Positions 22,509-36,154 of a DNA stretch of 64,000 nt are shown here, piece after piece (within the stretch, counting starts at the first letter, position 1; every line of letters begins with the position of its first letter). The notes beneath the pieces are model-generated. The model saw only the letters and a list, made by a program, of their open reading frames with translations. It made no database searches and was not told where the DNA came from. The translations under genes were made by a program, and so were the position numbers. The DNA comes from Citrus sinensis (taxonomy: Eukaryota; Streptophyta; Magnoliopsida; Sapindales; Rutaceae), in contig NC_068558.1 of assembly GCF_022201045.2 (NCBI RefSeq), positions 18,753,501-18,817,500 on the forward strand, given 5' to 3'.

Positions 22509-23403
22509 TCTATATATACATAATAAATTAAAAAATTATGTAAAATTATTATACATTCATATTGCATCACATGAACTATTTATTTGAGATGTAAATTACT
22601 CATAAGATCTAATAAAGTGATTTTCAAACATTTTTATTTTGTTAAACATCAGTGTTCAAATTGGTGTGAAGTAGAGAGTTAAAAATATATTTAAATTTTG
22701 TCCACTCTCCTTTTTTTTTTGTGATATTAGTTTTGGGTGCTTAGCATTGTTGATATAGATTTACAATGTAAATGAATTTAGGACAATTTATGGGTGATTA
22801 TGAAACTGACACAAAATAGATTTTATTAAAGTTTTATAATAAAATGAAAGCATGTGGCTCGTGGATAGTCGCGATAAACATATAAGAGTAGTGATGCCTG
22901 ACTCTTTTATTTCTCTCACTAGATCCCATTTTTAATTAATCTATTTTTTTTAATAATTATCATCGTTAAATAATAAAACATAATTTAAAATAGAACTCCA
23001 GAAATCCTAACTGCCTTCCACCACCATTATCACAACCTCAGGCCATGCACTACTAGCCTTTAATTGTTGATTGACCCTATTAGCAAATTCTCCAACAACA
23101 GTAGACTAAATCCCCTCATTTATTTTAATTGATTTTAGCAAAATTGATATGATAGTATCAAGATCAACATAATATCAAATGAAAAGAGGCAAACAATAGT
23201 TTTAATATAAGAATTAAGAGATTATAAATTAATTGGAGTAAATGATAAATAATAAAAATAGCTAGCAATAAAGTGGTTGAGATTGAAATGAATGATAAAG
23301 AATGGTGGCTTGAGGTGATAATTAAGGATTTTAATTTCGTGAACAATGTAGGGTTGAATTTGTTAATTCTCGAACACAAAGATATCAAATAAGATACATT
23401 AAG
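22509..23403. other. AT-rich spacer
   Basis: No recognisable gene. The one ORF of note (74 codons on the minus strand at 23164-23388) is low-complexity Leu/Ile/Ser sequence and is not credible as a gene. Confidence 0.5.
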
Positions 23404-23944
23404 TTGTGATGCCCAATAACCAACAAAATCTAGATCCAGATCTGGATGTAGGTGTATCCGAATTTAGATCCGTATTCAGATTTGGATCCCTATCATATTA
23501 TTTATTGTGATTCGGATGCGGGTAATATCCGTATGGATTTTGGACGGATATTTCGAGTATCTGGATCATACATTTATTTGTAAATTTATAATATTTTAGC
23601 TATTTAAAAAAAATAATCATCTAATATTAAACAAATCTAAAATAATCTTCATGGGTACTTGGATATATTATAATGTTTATGTGTGATGTTTTTAGATTAG
23701 GGATTGTGTTTTCTTATATAAATTTTAATTTTTAAATTTGCTTTAAAAAATATAAAGATCCGATATTTGATTTTTCAGATGCAAGTGCATAAGAATCCAC
23801 ATCCAGATCCGTTTGGATCGTCAATTTTTACATCCGAATCCACATTTTTTTATTATGCATATCCAGATATTTTTTGAATCAGTTTATCCAGATTCTTACA
23901 AATGCAGGCCAGATCCGAATTTATTTGCCATCTCTAGTGGTGCC
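23404..23944. repeat. GGATCTGGAT-rich repeat, probable hAT-like MITE
   Basis: Palindromic GGATCY/AGATCC motifs occur on both flanks of an AT-rich core (23430-23570 and 23757-23930). The right end, read inward, starts TAGAGATGGCAAATAAATTC, like hAT-type ends elsewhere in the window (56298). The left end is degenerate. Confidence 0.45.
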
Positions 23945-24673
23945 AATAGTAGTAAAATTTGGCTAAGGTTTCTAGAATTGTTTTCATTTTTAATCAAATT
24001 TTGATCTATTAATAAGAATTATTTTTGTAATAAAATTGAATACTAAGGACTAGTGAGAGAAATTAAAGGGTTAAATATTACTACTTTATTTATAAATTAT
24101 AATTCTATGAAAACCTAATGTAATCACAATATTTGGACTTAAAATGTATTAAATTTACTTTTAAAGGATACATGGAATTTTTTTTCTTTTAAAGAAAGGT
24201 ATATATAGCCCTACGAAGTTGGAGTTTACTTTTAAATATTTAAAGAGATTTAAAATCTCAAACCTTGAACGCCAAGAACAAGGTAAAAAAGTAGTTTGCA
24301 GTATTTTTTTTTTTTAATTTTCCTAAGCAACATAAATATAATTTTTTTTCTCAAAATATAAAATATTTGAGTTTACGGCGGGGGGGGGCGGCGGGGAAGT
24401 TTTGAGTAACGCGGAGATATTTTTGTAGTGGCAGCACACAAAAAGTCTTTTGTCGTACAGCGAGTGAACTCTACATAAAGCAAACGTTCCAGATGAGAGA
24501 AATCCAGAATGGGAAGAAAGTCCTTGGCTCCTTGCAATACCAACCACAAGTTAAGATTTTAAGAGAGAGAAAGGAAAAAAAAAATCCACTTATGTCCTAT
24601 TCACTATTCAGTAATCACTTCATACAAAGTCAGTCTAGAGTTGACAACACAAGTACTTCCCGGAAGCGCTTCT

Positions 24674-24702
24674 ACAGGAGCAGGAGCAGGAGCAGGAGCA
24701 GG
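24674..24702 (+). repeat. (AGGAGC)n hexanucleotide repeat in the rhodanese 5' leader
   Basis: Four and a half GAGCAG-type units just upstream of the 24787 start, probably within the 5' UTR. Confidence 0.8.
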
Positions 24703-24786
24703 TTCACTAAATCCCACGTTGGGGCAAGACTAAAAATAGAAAATTCTTAGCTGCTGCTTTTTGTCTATCCAAATCTTTCAGACATT

Positions 24787-26959
24787 ATGGCTGCTATTAC
24801 TTCAGTCAGCCAATTACACTCTTCTTTATCTTCGTTATATCCTAATTACCGGTCTTCACCGTTGATCCTTGCTCCAAAAACTAATCAAGATACAACTCTT
24901 TGCTGCTTGACGGTAAGATCATTTACATTTTCAAGGAGAAGACTATCTTCACAGAGTGTTCCAAGGGGTCTCATAATCCAAAATGCAGCAACAAAACCTG
25001 CAAAATCACCAGGTAATATTTAGTTAATTTTTTAAAAGATTTTCCATAGGATTTTGAAGATTCCAGAAACAACTGGATAAATCTATGCCATTAGTTATAT
25101 TATATTTAGAATAATGCTAGGAATCTCAATTATAATCTCAGCTTTCGAGTCCCTACTGGTAAGAGTCACATGACATCACTCAGTTATTAACTCTAATGAT
25201 GGGATAATAGTTGGGATCCTAGCATTATTGTTGTATTTAAGCTCAACTCTGACTTGGGTTACTTTTACTCTCCTTTGGAGGAATCAGCTGAAGAAGATTG
25301 GAAGACTAAGAGGGAGTTACTGCTACAGAAAAGGGTACTTATCAGTTCTGTGTCTCTCTGTCACACACACTAATTAAGGCATGCCTGCTTAGACAGTAAT
25401 TTGCTTTTATCTACTGCTTTTATATTTTGTAAACATGAATTTTCAATCAAATATGGGACTTTATAAAGCCTTTACACACGCATGCATATTGATACATGAA
25501 GGGATTGCGGTTCAAATGTAAAAGGCAGTCAAAGCTTACAATTTTGAGAACGTCAATTTTGGGAATATCTCAAATGTCAAGTAGTGACATAGGAATTCTA
25601 TAGTTTGATTTGCAAAATATAATGCAGCATTCTGTACCATTTATTATCTTTCAAAAGAAGTTCAGGGTTCAATATAGACTGAATTACCGTCTCAATGCAT
25701 TTTTGTTCTGGTCCATTGATCTCGAATAGACAATCGCTGACAAGTAATAACGGAAAAAATAAGAATGAGATAAAGAGAACAACCTATATTTTTCAGGAAA
25801 GGAAGGAAACGGATTATTCACGAGCCAGGTTGGATGAACCTTGACAATCAGGATATGTTTTGGTGATGATTAAATTGAGTCTTTGGATAAAATCTGTTGA
25901 AGTGTTTTATCTTCTGCAGGTAAGGAGTGTGGAAGCGAAGGAAGCTCTTCGTCTTCAGAAAGAAAACAATTTTGTGATTCTTGATGTACGACCTGAAGCA
26001 GAATTTAAAGAGGTCAGTCTTTTCGTTGTATTTAAATGATTGTAAGTAATCAAGGATGATAGCTTGGGAAAGTGGGTTAAAAAGTTCAAAATCCTGTCTT
26101 CATTTCAATTTTCTAAGTTTACACAATACTAATGAACAATGAACCTCATTTCACTTCGGAAACAAGGTATTGATGTTTCAATGGTGCAGGCTCATCCACC
26201 AGGTGCTATCAATGTGCAAATATATAGGCTTATAAAGGAGTGGACAGCATGGGACATTGCTAGGCGTGCTGCATTTGCATTTTTTGGCATATTTTCTGGC
26301 ACAGAAGAGAACCCAGAGTTTCTGCAAAGTATTGCAAGCTAACCAGAATTCATTCATGTTGCTTCGTTTTTGTAAACATACAGATATATGTAACCAAATG
26401 TTTGGTATCACCCAGCAGGCGTGGAATCACAATTAGATAAAGATGCAAAGATTATTGTAGCCTGCGCAACTGGAGGTACAATGAAGCCATCTCAAAATCT
26501 CCCTGAAGGTCAACAATCAAGGTAATTTAATATGATCCTCTGACTTCCATTTTGTCTGTATTACTCTCTAGTCTATACTGTTATTAGACCTCATTGCTAT
26601 GCAAAAGGACGCATCTAAAAAATATTTTCAACTTTAGTATCATGATAGCAGTCAGCACAATGAACACTTTGTCGATAAAACATGATGAGGGATTCAAATG
26701 AACATAAGATCTGTTAAGTTTTGGGATAGAAACAAGCTAACATAGTTGCATTTTGGTTCACCGCTGAATGAAAAGAAATCACTCCTTATTGCATTTTACC
26801 GCCGAATGAAAGAAGTCACTCCTAATTGCATTTCTCCACTGCAGATCGCTGATAGCAGCCTACTTGCTGGTCCTCAATGGTTACAAAAATGTCTACCACT
26901 TAGAAGGAGGGCTCTATAAATGGTTCAAGGAGGAATTACCAGAAGTTTCTGAAGAGTAA
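24787..26959 (+). CDS. STR14: Chloroplast rhodanese-like domain protein (STR14-like)
   Basis: Six exons: 24787-25012, 25288-25334, 25920-26012, 26190-26328, 26419-26521, 26845-26959, all GT-AG, total 240 residues. Residues 1 to about 65 are Ser/Arg-rich and lack acidic residues, as in a chloroplast transit peptide. The rhodanese domain runs from about 92: VILDVRPEAEF, AHPPGAINV, EWTAWDIARRAAF, GIFSGTEENPEF, then the active-site loop VACATGGT with Cys184, and a C-terminal helix after SLIAAYLLVLNGY. Single-domain rhodaneses carry sulfur on this Cys; the plant substrate is not known. The tryptophan-rich insert and the position next to VPS26 point to the STR14 (At4g27700) group. For exon 2, the acceptor at 25287 is used because the AG at 25280 would introduce an immediate stop. 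Confidence 0.92.
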
Positions 26960-28030
26960 AGATCGACGGTCTTTTAAGCCGATACTCCACCAAATGCTAA
27001 ATTTTGTTGCCACTCCAATGTTAATGTATTATTTGTAATTTGTATCGTGACTGACACCAACTTTATCCATCAATTCAGAGTGCACTTTAATGTGAAATTC
27101 TGTAGCAAATAAGAGTTCACTGATCCATGACCTATCTACCGTAAACAAGAACAGCATATCTTCAGGTAAATGAATAGACGGACGGAAATGGGTAAACACA
27201 TTAGCTTCTATTAATTTGCAACAACAGAGGGTTTCATTAAGCAGTTAACAAGAAATTGTTGTTAGCTAACTTTTATATTTGAAATTACTGGTACTTGGTG
27301 CACTTAAACTGCTCGACAAGGTACTTATAAACCGAAAAAGAAAAGGTTGATTAACAAGGTTGACATTTTTTTTTAATGCAAAAGGAATCCCAGTTCGCAT
27401 ACAAGCTCAACACACTGAATAGCATAAACAATTAATTACAGTTAAAATTCAAATCCAGTGAACTTAAATCTGAGTCGCCACCTTCCCAGCAACGGCAGCC
27501 AGAAAAGATTACGCGAAAGCACATAGTTTAATAAGCAAATTAACTTCATTCAAAGCACCAAGTTATACAATCCCTTCCCCAAAATTTACTACTGAAAAAA
27601 AAAGGCACAAAGTACTGTTGCAATTTCTCATTTTCTTGCACCAAAAAGTAAAGGAAAAAAAAAGGGCCTACAATTTTATAGAATCATCACCTAAACAACA
27701 ATAGGGAATAGAGTTAACATAGAAACCCAAAACAATCGACATGAATGAAAAGTGATCACAGCATGCATTCCCAGAGATCCTTACCAAATAAGAGATCAGT
27801 AATAATCACATGGAAACCTCAACGAGAGGTCTTTCCCAACTGCAGCTGTGCGCATAACCGTGACAGATCAATACTGAACAAGCAAGTATACAAAGCCACC
27901 GTATGAACCACGCTCCTCATTCAAGCAATTTGCATCCTAAGCTTTAAGGATTTACAAAGTGTTATCAACTAGTCATTTATGTATTCTCTTCGCACGAGCT
28001 GAAATGCCAATTTAATTGCGCAACAATCAA
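26960..28030. other. Convergent 3' flanks of STR14-like and VPS26
   Basis: The two genes face each other. Probable 3' UTRs occupy both edges; no other gene is seen. Confidence 0.6.
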
Positions 28031-31000
28031 TCAGGAATTTTCCTGTAGCCTGTAAATGGTAATTTCCTGCTGTTTAAAGTACCGACGGTCCTCTTCATCA
28101 ACCAGAACTAGGTTCAGATAATACTTCACGCTAAATTTGTTGTTAATATTACGATGAGTTGGCGTCAGCTCATAGGGGCTAAGAAAAAGTCTGATTGGAA
28201 TTGATTCACCTATACAAACAAGAATGGACCTGTTAGCAACTGCACACTGACAATTGAAACAAATGACACATCAAAACTGAATAGTGAATTTCAAATCGAG
28301 GCAAACTCTGAATACTAGATATGACCTCACAATAATGGGGGTCAACATGTTTTAAGTACTATAATGACTTAATTTTGCCTATTCTAGACCATACTATTAA
28401 ACTAGATGTGAAGTAATTGTATTTCTTCATTGGTATATAATAAGATGACTAGATCCCTTCCTGATGCTTCTGTGCGAGTCATAATTTGATTTGAATCCAC
28501 AAGAAACTAGAGCTCCAGCATACCTCTGACAGGAGCACCATCCATTAACTCAAATTTAGCTAGTGTCTCAGTTTCAACATGCGTATTGGCCCCTGATCCA
28601 GTTGATTCTCGGCGCCTAATCTCAAGGTCCATATTCTTAATTTTGATCCTCACAAGAAGAAAATATATCTTGCCAATAATAACATCTTTCAGGTGATACC
28701 TGCAAAATTCAAAAGTCCAATTAGAAGGATATATTCTCTTTTAAGCTACAACCAGTAGAATGCCACCAACACCTATTAACCACAACGGCATCAATTGTGG
28801 ACCACAGATCAAAATGCATAAATCTCAATCCAGGTCAAGCTAAAGATGGTATGAAATAACCGTAGTCCACAATCAAAGCACTTGTATATTTCAAGCCTGA
28901 CTATTGGTTGATGCCTGATCAAGAGGCCAACAATCTTGGAAAGACAATCAAACCTAGTTACAAGATATGTCCAACTCACTTGCTTTTATTGTACTCAAAT
29001 TCAATGTGTAGGCAATCTTCGATTCCGACTTCCATCTGAACAAGGAATAAGAGTAAGGATAAAGCTTAAAATAATTACTCACTAAGACCAACTGTTTTGC
29101 AGTGCTTTTGGCAAATGTGACATAAATCTAAAGCAGCTAACATCAAATGAAAGGAAGCTAAGAGTTAGTTTCACGTTTGTTACTTATACCCAAAGGAAAA
29201 CAGCCAAAGAAATTACAAAGGAAGGTTGAGATAGCAAACACAAAATGAGATAGGAATTCATTTTTGCATGTATTCCCGACAGAAATAAACACCAAACCTC
29301 ACCTTGATGCTATTATTAATTGACGGAGGTGGTGTATAGTTGCGAACCTGAGGAATAGAAAAAGACATCAAGAAAAGGAAGAGATGATAAATTAGAATAG
29401 TGTAGCAAGTATAGTTAATGAAAAGAACACGACATTTGTGACATTTTAATCTTCCAAAACTGTCACACCTTGAATCTATAGTATTTCAGTCCTGCTTTTG
29501 GCAGGATTACACAAATTCAATCATAAGCTTACAGAATTTCACATCATCAATCATAGGTACTAATGGAAAAGAGAGAGTGTTTGTATGAGGAGAAAGATCA
29601 TAGAAAAATTTTACCACAAAATCTTGGTATTCAACTACACTTCCACCATAACCACGGCTGACAGTCACTTTCAGAACATACCTACATAAAGCACATACAC
29701 ACCATGTAAAATGAGTTTTCAGCCATAATAAATACATCAATTTATCCTGCCGACTTTCATACAGCTTATAGTGAAGTAGTTTTCAGGTTCAACATGATTA
29801 TTCTGACCTGAAACGTTTGATTGTTATTGGCATTCCACTTCCCATGTCACAGTATGGAGAGGCTAAAAGAGAATGGCAGAAGTGCCGCTTTTCTTATTTA
29901 TTAATAAATTACATAAGCAAATTACTTAGGAGATAATTGAACGTGTAAAGACTATTATTTTACTTCTAGGCAAGATTACACATAAGCAGGGCTGAAAGAT
30001 ATGTAAAACTACCCAAAGTTTATGTCCATGCTGTTTCATATGGTAAACCAATTTATAGAGGCTACAACATAGCAAGGTGAACTGGAAGCAGGATTAAATT
30101 GTCCAACAGTGTATGACCAAAGTAAATCATTTAAAATACAGAAACATTATCAAAAAAAATGATAGGCACATAGATTTCCCTGGAAAACTTTAAGATGAAA
30201 TCATAAACATACCTTAGCCTTACATTCACCCCATTGTATGTCTCATATGGCATTTCAACAGTAGAAAATTCAAATGGGTATGTTTTTCTTTCATATATTT
30301 CTCCAGGAACATCCAATTCGCGGACTGCAAACAAGACGATCAAAATCACAATAAAGATAAACAGTCAATGAATTAATTTCAAGTAACTTAAAAGCAGAAA
30401 CTCTACCAATATTTGGATTTTTAAGATTATAAAAGAATAATAGCAAAAACATTTTGAGGTTAACTTTCATATTTTCTTGCCCATAGTGTTAAACGATATG
30501 CAAATACACTGTTCCATGCATCTAACTCATAATCACAAAGAACAAATGGAAAGAAAAAGTATACTCACCAAGGGAAGTAAAGTCATAAAAATTGCCTCTG
30601 TCAAAGTACATCTCTGGAAAGCGAAACAAAATTACAAAATTACCATCTCCATTTCAATAGATAAGAAAGGAAAACATCTCTTAAGGCAGATGAGCCACAA
30701 AATATTGAACACTGAACAATAACAGCAGATCTTTGACACAGGATAACAAATGAATTATGTACTCCCTCCATTGCCCATTACCCAAAAATCTCTCAGTCAA
30801 ATCAACTATGAAACAAGTGATGAGAAATAATCGTATCAGTAGCAACAAGTGCGGGCAAACAATGGATATGTAGCAACAAGTGCAGGCAAACAATGCATAT
30901 TTAACAAAGGACAATAATACCAAAAATAAAATATATAGGTAAAAGGGCCCCAGGACTCCCATCTCTTGTTCTACCAAAAATGTACTACAATGAGAACTCA

Positions 31001-31574
31001 CCAATCTGACCAAGGAGTTCAATTTTCACACCATTGTGTTCAACCTTTTTCCCCAGTACAGGTTCTATAGAAATCTGAAAATTAAATGAACAGAAATTTT
31101 CAATCATCAACATCCAAACAAAGAACATCTGGAAATGTATAATGCTGTAACCCTCAACATTCAAACTACACTATCAAACAAATTACCTTCCCAGAGATAT
31201 TTTCTTGACTCTGAAAAAGTGGAACCATGATTGTTTGGCCATTTTCCTTCTTCAGAGGAACCTTTGAATACACACATATTGCAACACACTCATCACCATT
31301 AGCAGAGTGAACATTGTAAATCAATATCAATACTTTCACAGATTTCATACAGCAAGCAAATATAGAAGTACGCAAACACAACCACATCAACTTCAAAATT
31401 ACCTGCTTGCGATTTTTTCCATCAGCAAATGTAATTGAAATATTGCAAGCTGGTTTGAAAGCTCCAATGAGATAATTCTGATAAAAATAAATGCATAAAT
31501 AAACCATCAATTTTACCTACAAAAACACCGACCAAATAACAAGAATTTGCAGCCATGCTCATATATCTTACCAT
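28031..31574 (-). CDS. VPS26: Retromer subunit VPS26
   Basis: Eleven coding exons, all with usable GT-AG sites: 31572-31574, 31403-31477, 31187-31261, 31002-31074, 30569-30613, 30213-30324, 29615-29681, 29303-29347, 28980-29035, 28524-28699, 28031-28209. The product is 301 residues, matching plant VPS26. It has the arrestin-like two-lobe sequence: NYLIGAFKPACNISITFADG, GQIEMYFDRGNFYDF, RELDVPGEIYERKTYPFEF, LRYVLKVTVSRGYGG, MEVGIEDCLHIEFEYN and HRNINNKFSVKYYLNL. VPS26 joins VPS35 and VPS29 in retromer, which recycles vacuolar sorting receptors from endosomes. The start codon stands alone in its exon (ATG then GTAAG), so an upstream splice is essential. A 5' UTR intron (31632-31874, CTAAG/GTATAG to CCAG/GTG) is also likely. 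Confidence 0.95.
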
Positions 31575-31929
31575 GTTTGCTCACAATCTAGTGCTGATTA
31601 CAAAAACCCCTTCAATTGCAAAATAAAACACCTGGAAAACCCAAAAGTTACTTTCAAATTCAAAACAACACTCTGATTCAACAAATTTGAATCCTTTAAA
31701 ACCCTAATAATATGCAAATACTCGCAGACTTGCATTATAAGTTCTTAATTTAGTTACAAATATTTAAAAGTGAATCTAATACCTCCAAAATGGCCCCGGA
31801 TTAAAGATTGTTGATTAGGATCAAATAATGAAATCTAAATAAACAAATGAAAAGTAATTGAAAGATCTCTATACCTTAGGCAGTTAACTGAAAAGTGATC
31901 GAGGGAGGAAAAAAAAAAGGCCTAATTTG

Positions 31930-32860
31930 CCCGCAAATCGAGATTTGTTTAAACGGTTGATAGTTTCATCGATGTAAAATATACGACACTTAGGAAGCAA
32001 CAGAAACGAAGACTATTACTGCCGCTGGGTTTCCTAAACGCATCGTCTAGCTGGGTCAGGCGTGCAGCGCACGTGATATACGGAAGGGCTAATATCTTCA
32101 AAACCCTTTTCCTTTTGATTGAATTGTAAATTTATCCCTTTTGTTTCCTGAAGAGATCCGTCGACAATGGATAATTGTTCAAATTAAAATTTTAACCCTC
32201 TACTCCTTTTAAGATTCAGACTCGTTTAGTCATTCAAATAACACTACTTAAAAACTAATTACCCAGGCCCATGAGTCTCTCAAAGCACTTAAAATAAAGA
32301 AAAAATTATCAGTCATCCACATTAATTTCACCATGTTATTAAAAAGATTATAAAAGTTTGAATTTGTTTAATTTTTCATCCTAACTTATAACCATCCAAT
32401 AAAATGACATAATTACTCCTTAATATTGATAAAGCAAAAGCAATACAAATTATAGTAATAGGTATTCTGTAAGAGCGATTCTTTCTTTTTGGTAGATGAT
32501 TAATTCATATTGCAAACATAAGCTAAAAATTTCAATAAATTAAAATTTTTATAGTACTTTTTATAACATATGATAAACTTAAGGTGGATGACTGATAATT
32601 TACCCAAACTAAATGATGTTTTCAAAAATAACAAATAACCCTTGAAAAAGTCCAAATTACTCTTGGACGACTCTAAATGATATTTTTTCACTCTAAAATG
32701 AGTGATAAAATGCTGATTAATGTTTTATGTTATTATGTACTTTTACCTTAAAAGGTTAGTTATTTTTATGGTAACTTCACTATTTTTGTTTGAGCTCATA
32801 TTAAGCCAATTTTAAATGTTAGATATTTTAGTAGATTTAGCTATTAAATTGTGACCAATT
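31930..32860. other. Spacer upstream of VPS26
   Basis: No gene seen; mainly AT-rich sequence. The promoter of VPS26 lies in the first few hundred bases, but no clear TATA box was picked out. Confidence 0.5.
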
Positions 32861-33150
32861 GACCTTTGGCCGAGTGGTATAACCCATGAAAACATTGGTT
32901 CCAGTCCCTATATTATAATATGGGAACTTAATTCTCTTTTTCGGTCATGAACTAATCAAGTGGAGGCAAGTAAACAATATCATATTTTGTGAAAGCTAGT
33001 AATTACAAATGGTATTAGAATTGAATTTACCTCACAATGTGGGCCAATTGAACCCATTTTGGGTATAGTTAATGCATATGAACCATGTGACGGTTGGGCC
33101 TTATTGGGTGATAAACAATCTTTTTGTCTAATACTGGAGCTCCTAACACC
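32861..33150 (+). mobile_element. Possible tRNA-derived SINE
   Basis: TGGCCGAGTGGT (32867-32878) fits an RNA polymerase III A box, and GGTTCCAGTCC (32897-32907) fits a B box. The gap of 18 bases is shorter than in a tRNA, and no poly-A or poly-T tail or target duplication was resolved, so this is tentative. Confidence 0.35.
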
Positions 33151-34387
33151 CCTTTAAATCTCTTATGAAATCTCACTTAATATATTCATGGCTCTTTCTT
33201 TAGTTAATTTATTTCATCATTGTTTTAAAACAATATTGAGTTTATAGAATAAAAAGTAATTATATCATAAATTATGATTTAAAGATAGTAAGGTTTATGA
33301 TTCGTAGGTGTAAAGACGCTAGTTTAGTTAAATTCATATTTATTTATTTTGATGTAATTTCTATTAGTAAAAAAAAACCATTGTTTAAAAAAATGAAGTT
33401 TTATAAAGATTTTAAAAGCCTACAAAAATATTTCTCTTTGTCTAATTGGGTATCATTCCCTCACTTTCATCATTTTCTTTCTCTTGATTATTGAATAGCC
33501 ACATTTTCACTTTCTAGTGCATTTTCTTATCCACCACTATTATACAAATTTATTACTTACATCATTAACTTAATGCACCCATCCTCCATATTTGTGATCT
33601 TTTCAAAGTATCATTATTGACTTGAGCGCCAAAAGATTTTTATTGGCTATCATAATACCAACACCAGCTGATTGAATTCCAAAGATTTTGAACAGCACAA
33701 CAGTAACAAGAAGTATTTTGATGATTTAATTTTCAGTTCCGGTCAACCATGCTTGCTAGGTTTCTCTTATCTTTTTTTCTGGATGACTTTTAACATATTT
33801 TGTTTTTACACTTTGCAACAAATTAATATTTCTTTAACCCGATCGAGTTTTGAAATGTTTGTGTGTAACCATACCTTTATTAAAGGTATTTAGCCTTTTT
33901 CTAGTGGTATCACCATTTTATCTCCTATAACGACTTAAACTTAAGACTAACGTTGTGAGAAAAAAACAAGCCTGACAAAACAGTGAGCCTAGAAACTTGG
34001 CCGTTTTGACCGAGCCTTCGTCAAGTTTTGAACAGCCGACAATGTCACACTGGTCCCCAACCACTGCCAGAGTCTTCTCACCTTGCCAGTGATCACCTCC
34101 AGTCCCGAGAGCTCCCAAATCGCCAGCCACCAACTTCACGTAATCTACAAAACTCACGATTGTTGCAAACCAGCCACCACTACAGTGCCGTCGGCCATTC
34201 CGCCTGTGTTGCCCACCACGCTCATGACACTGCCATCTCTCTTGACCCATTTCAACACCATGCAGCCACCAACACAACCGCGGCAGCCACAAAACAGTAA
34301 CCCCAGCTTGTTTTTTTTTAATCTTCCAGCTGCTTCACCACCGCTGCCACGTCTTTGGCCACAGTTGGCACCACTGGAGTGGGCGTT
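33151..34387. other. Spacer with a GC-richer stretch at 33950-34310
   Basis: Overlapping ORFs on both strands at 33918-34409 (up to 124 codons) lack recognisable domains and look incidental to the base composition. No gene is supported. Confidence 0.45.
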
Positions 34388-34560
34388 TTCCGGTTCAGTT
34401 CAGTTTTGAACTAGAACCGAACCGAAACAAAACCGATCAGTTCTAAATAATACGAACCGAATTCAAATCGAAATATAGACCGAACCAAACCGAGCAAAAA
34501 TATTTCTGTTCAGTTCCGTTCGGTTCTAAACTTTGGGTTCGGTTTGGTTTGGACAGCGGC
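34388..34560. repeat. GGTTCGGTT / AACCGAACC inverted repeat
   Basis: Short inverted arms rich in CGGTTTGG and CCAAACCG-type motifs. Similar motifs recur at 62636-62930. This is a common plant repeat, probably the end of a hAT-like short element. Confidence 0.5.
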
Positions 34561-36154
34561 ACTGCAGCAGTAACTGAACTAAATAAGCCTCTTCTGGGTC
34601 CTCATTTCATTTACTTTCAAAGCCACTGAGTGGCAATGATTCTTTTTTGATCTTTAGAACCGTGATCAACAAAAGGGAACACTACCATAAGATCTTGACC
34701 TTCCGCTTCTTGTTCTTTGTTCGATATCCATTTCATATCTAAAGCTAGAAAAGCCTCAAGTGAAGATTAAAATCATGCATAAAAATTGGAACTTTCTCAG
34801 ATTCAAAAAGAAAAAAAAAAAAAAGGGAAATAATGAACTCCAACTAAATTATGATTGCCTACAATGTTTTGCGTGATTCAAAAGAAAGCAAGCAACTTTC
34901 ACAGAAAAGAAACGATTTTTTAGAATTCAAGACTTAAACCTTTATCAAACTCAAGAGAGACAAGCAAAGATGGAAAGCAAGAACCTACCTCAAAATTTCC
35001 AGAAATGGGGATTATTAGTTTAAAAAACTAACAACAGAACACACTAATCATGTTTTCTTTCAAGCGTGAGATTTTTTTAATCTTTTTTCTAATAAATTAA
35101 GAGGAAACAAGACAAAGTAAGAGCACGTTCACCGTTTTTTTTTTCAATAAAAAATACAACTGCAACGCTACATAAAAAATTAAGCATTGACCCAGAAAAC
35201 ACAACACAAACAGCGAAGCACAACAGAGCGATGTCAACGGCTGAACGAGGCTGTGACGGCAATAGCTGAGATTGGAGGCTGAGATGGCGACCGGAGACGG
35301 GGAGAGTAAGAATTTGTATAAAAGGTTTGATGAGTCATCAATAGTCTATAAAATAGACTATGTTATATGTATTTCACATTCTTTAAAATTATGAGTTTAA
35401 GATATTGAGAGTTCCTAAAAATTATTTTATCTTATTAACTCTTAATTACAGGTGATTTTTAATTTAACGACAATTCTTTCATGGTTACTTCTAACAGGAC
35501 TAACACATTGAACCTATAAATATTTAAGTATGGAGACCATAAAAATAGGGTTTAAAGAATCTGTAGATTAGGCTCAAGAAAAATATCCTAATCACATAAT
35601 TAATATTTATTTTAAACTTATTTTGTAAGAAGGAGATTGAATTGTATGCTAAACAAATCTTGTGTTTTTTTTTATTTTTTAAAGATTAACATGCTTGAAT
35701 CACGTTGTGTTGTAATTATCATCACTATTGATTCACTCCACTGCGTTGTGTGTGTCATTTTGTTTGCAACTAAGCGAGAGACTTGAGTTCCTCTATAAAC
35801 AAACTAAGTTCTGGAATGCTTAGTCCAAACCTAATTTTTGCCATAATCATTTTAATAGCTTTAGGCATTTACCTCGAAGTTGATCATGGAAGCACTTTAT
35901 CCTTTTTTTTTTATACAATATTTTCAAAAGAATTCAATACCAAATAACAATTGTGAATATATTAAATCAATAAAAATATAATAAATAATATTGTGGAAGG
36001 TCCAAATGGAGTAAAACTAATATATATTAATGACAATTACAGTGTAAAAGAATATTAATTGATAATATTTATGCATAAGAAGAAAATAGAATATTAAAAA
36101 AAATCTTATACTAAAATTAAAAAAAAAATTAACTTAATTTCTTCTATCTGAAAA
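34561..36154. other. Spacer downstream of the BCS1-type AAA gene
   Basis: AT-rich, no gene seen. The part next to 36155 is probably the 3' UTR. Confidence 0.5.

Noticed and set aside
23164..23388. 74-codon membrane-like ORF
   Set aside because: Leu/Ile-rich low-complexity translation of AT-rich DNA; no conserved motif.
29800..29880. Possible extra exon in VPS26
   Set aside because: It has exon-like composition, but VPS26 residues are continuous from exon 6 to exon 7 without it, so it is intronic.
33918..34409. Overlapping ORFs of 90-124 codons on both strands
   Set aside because: No recognisable domain, no splice context, strong composition bias; overlapping open frames on both strands are expected in this GC-richer patch.
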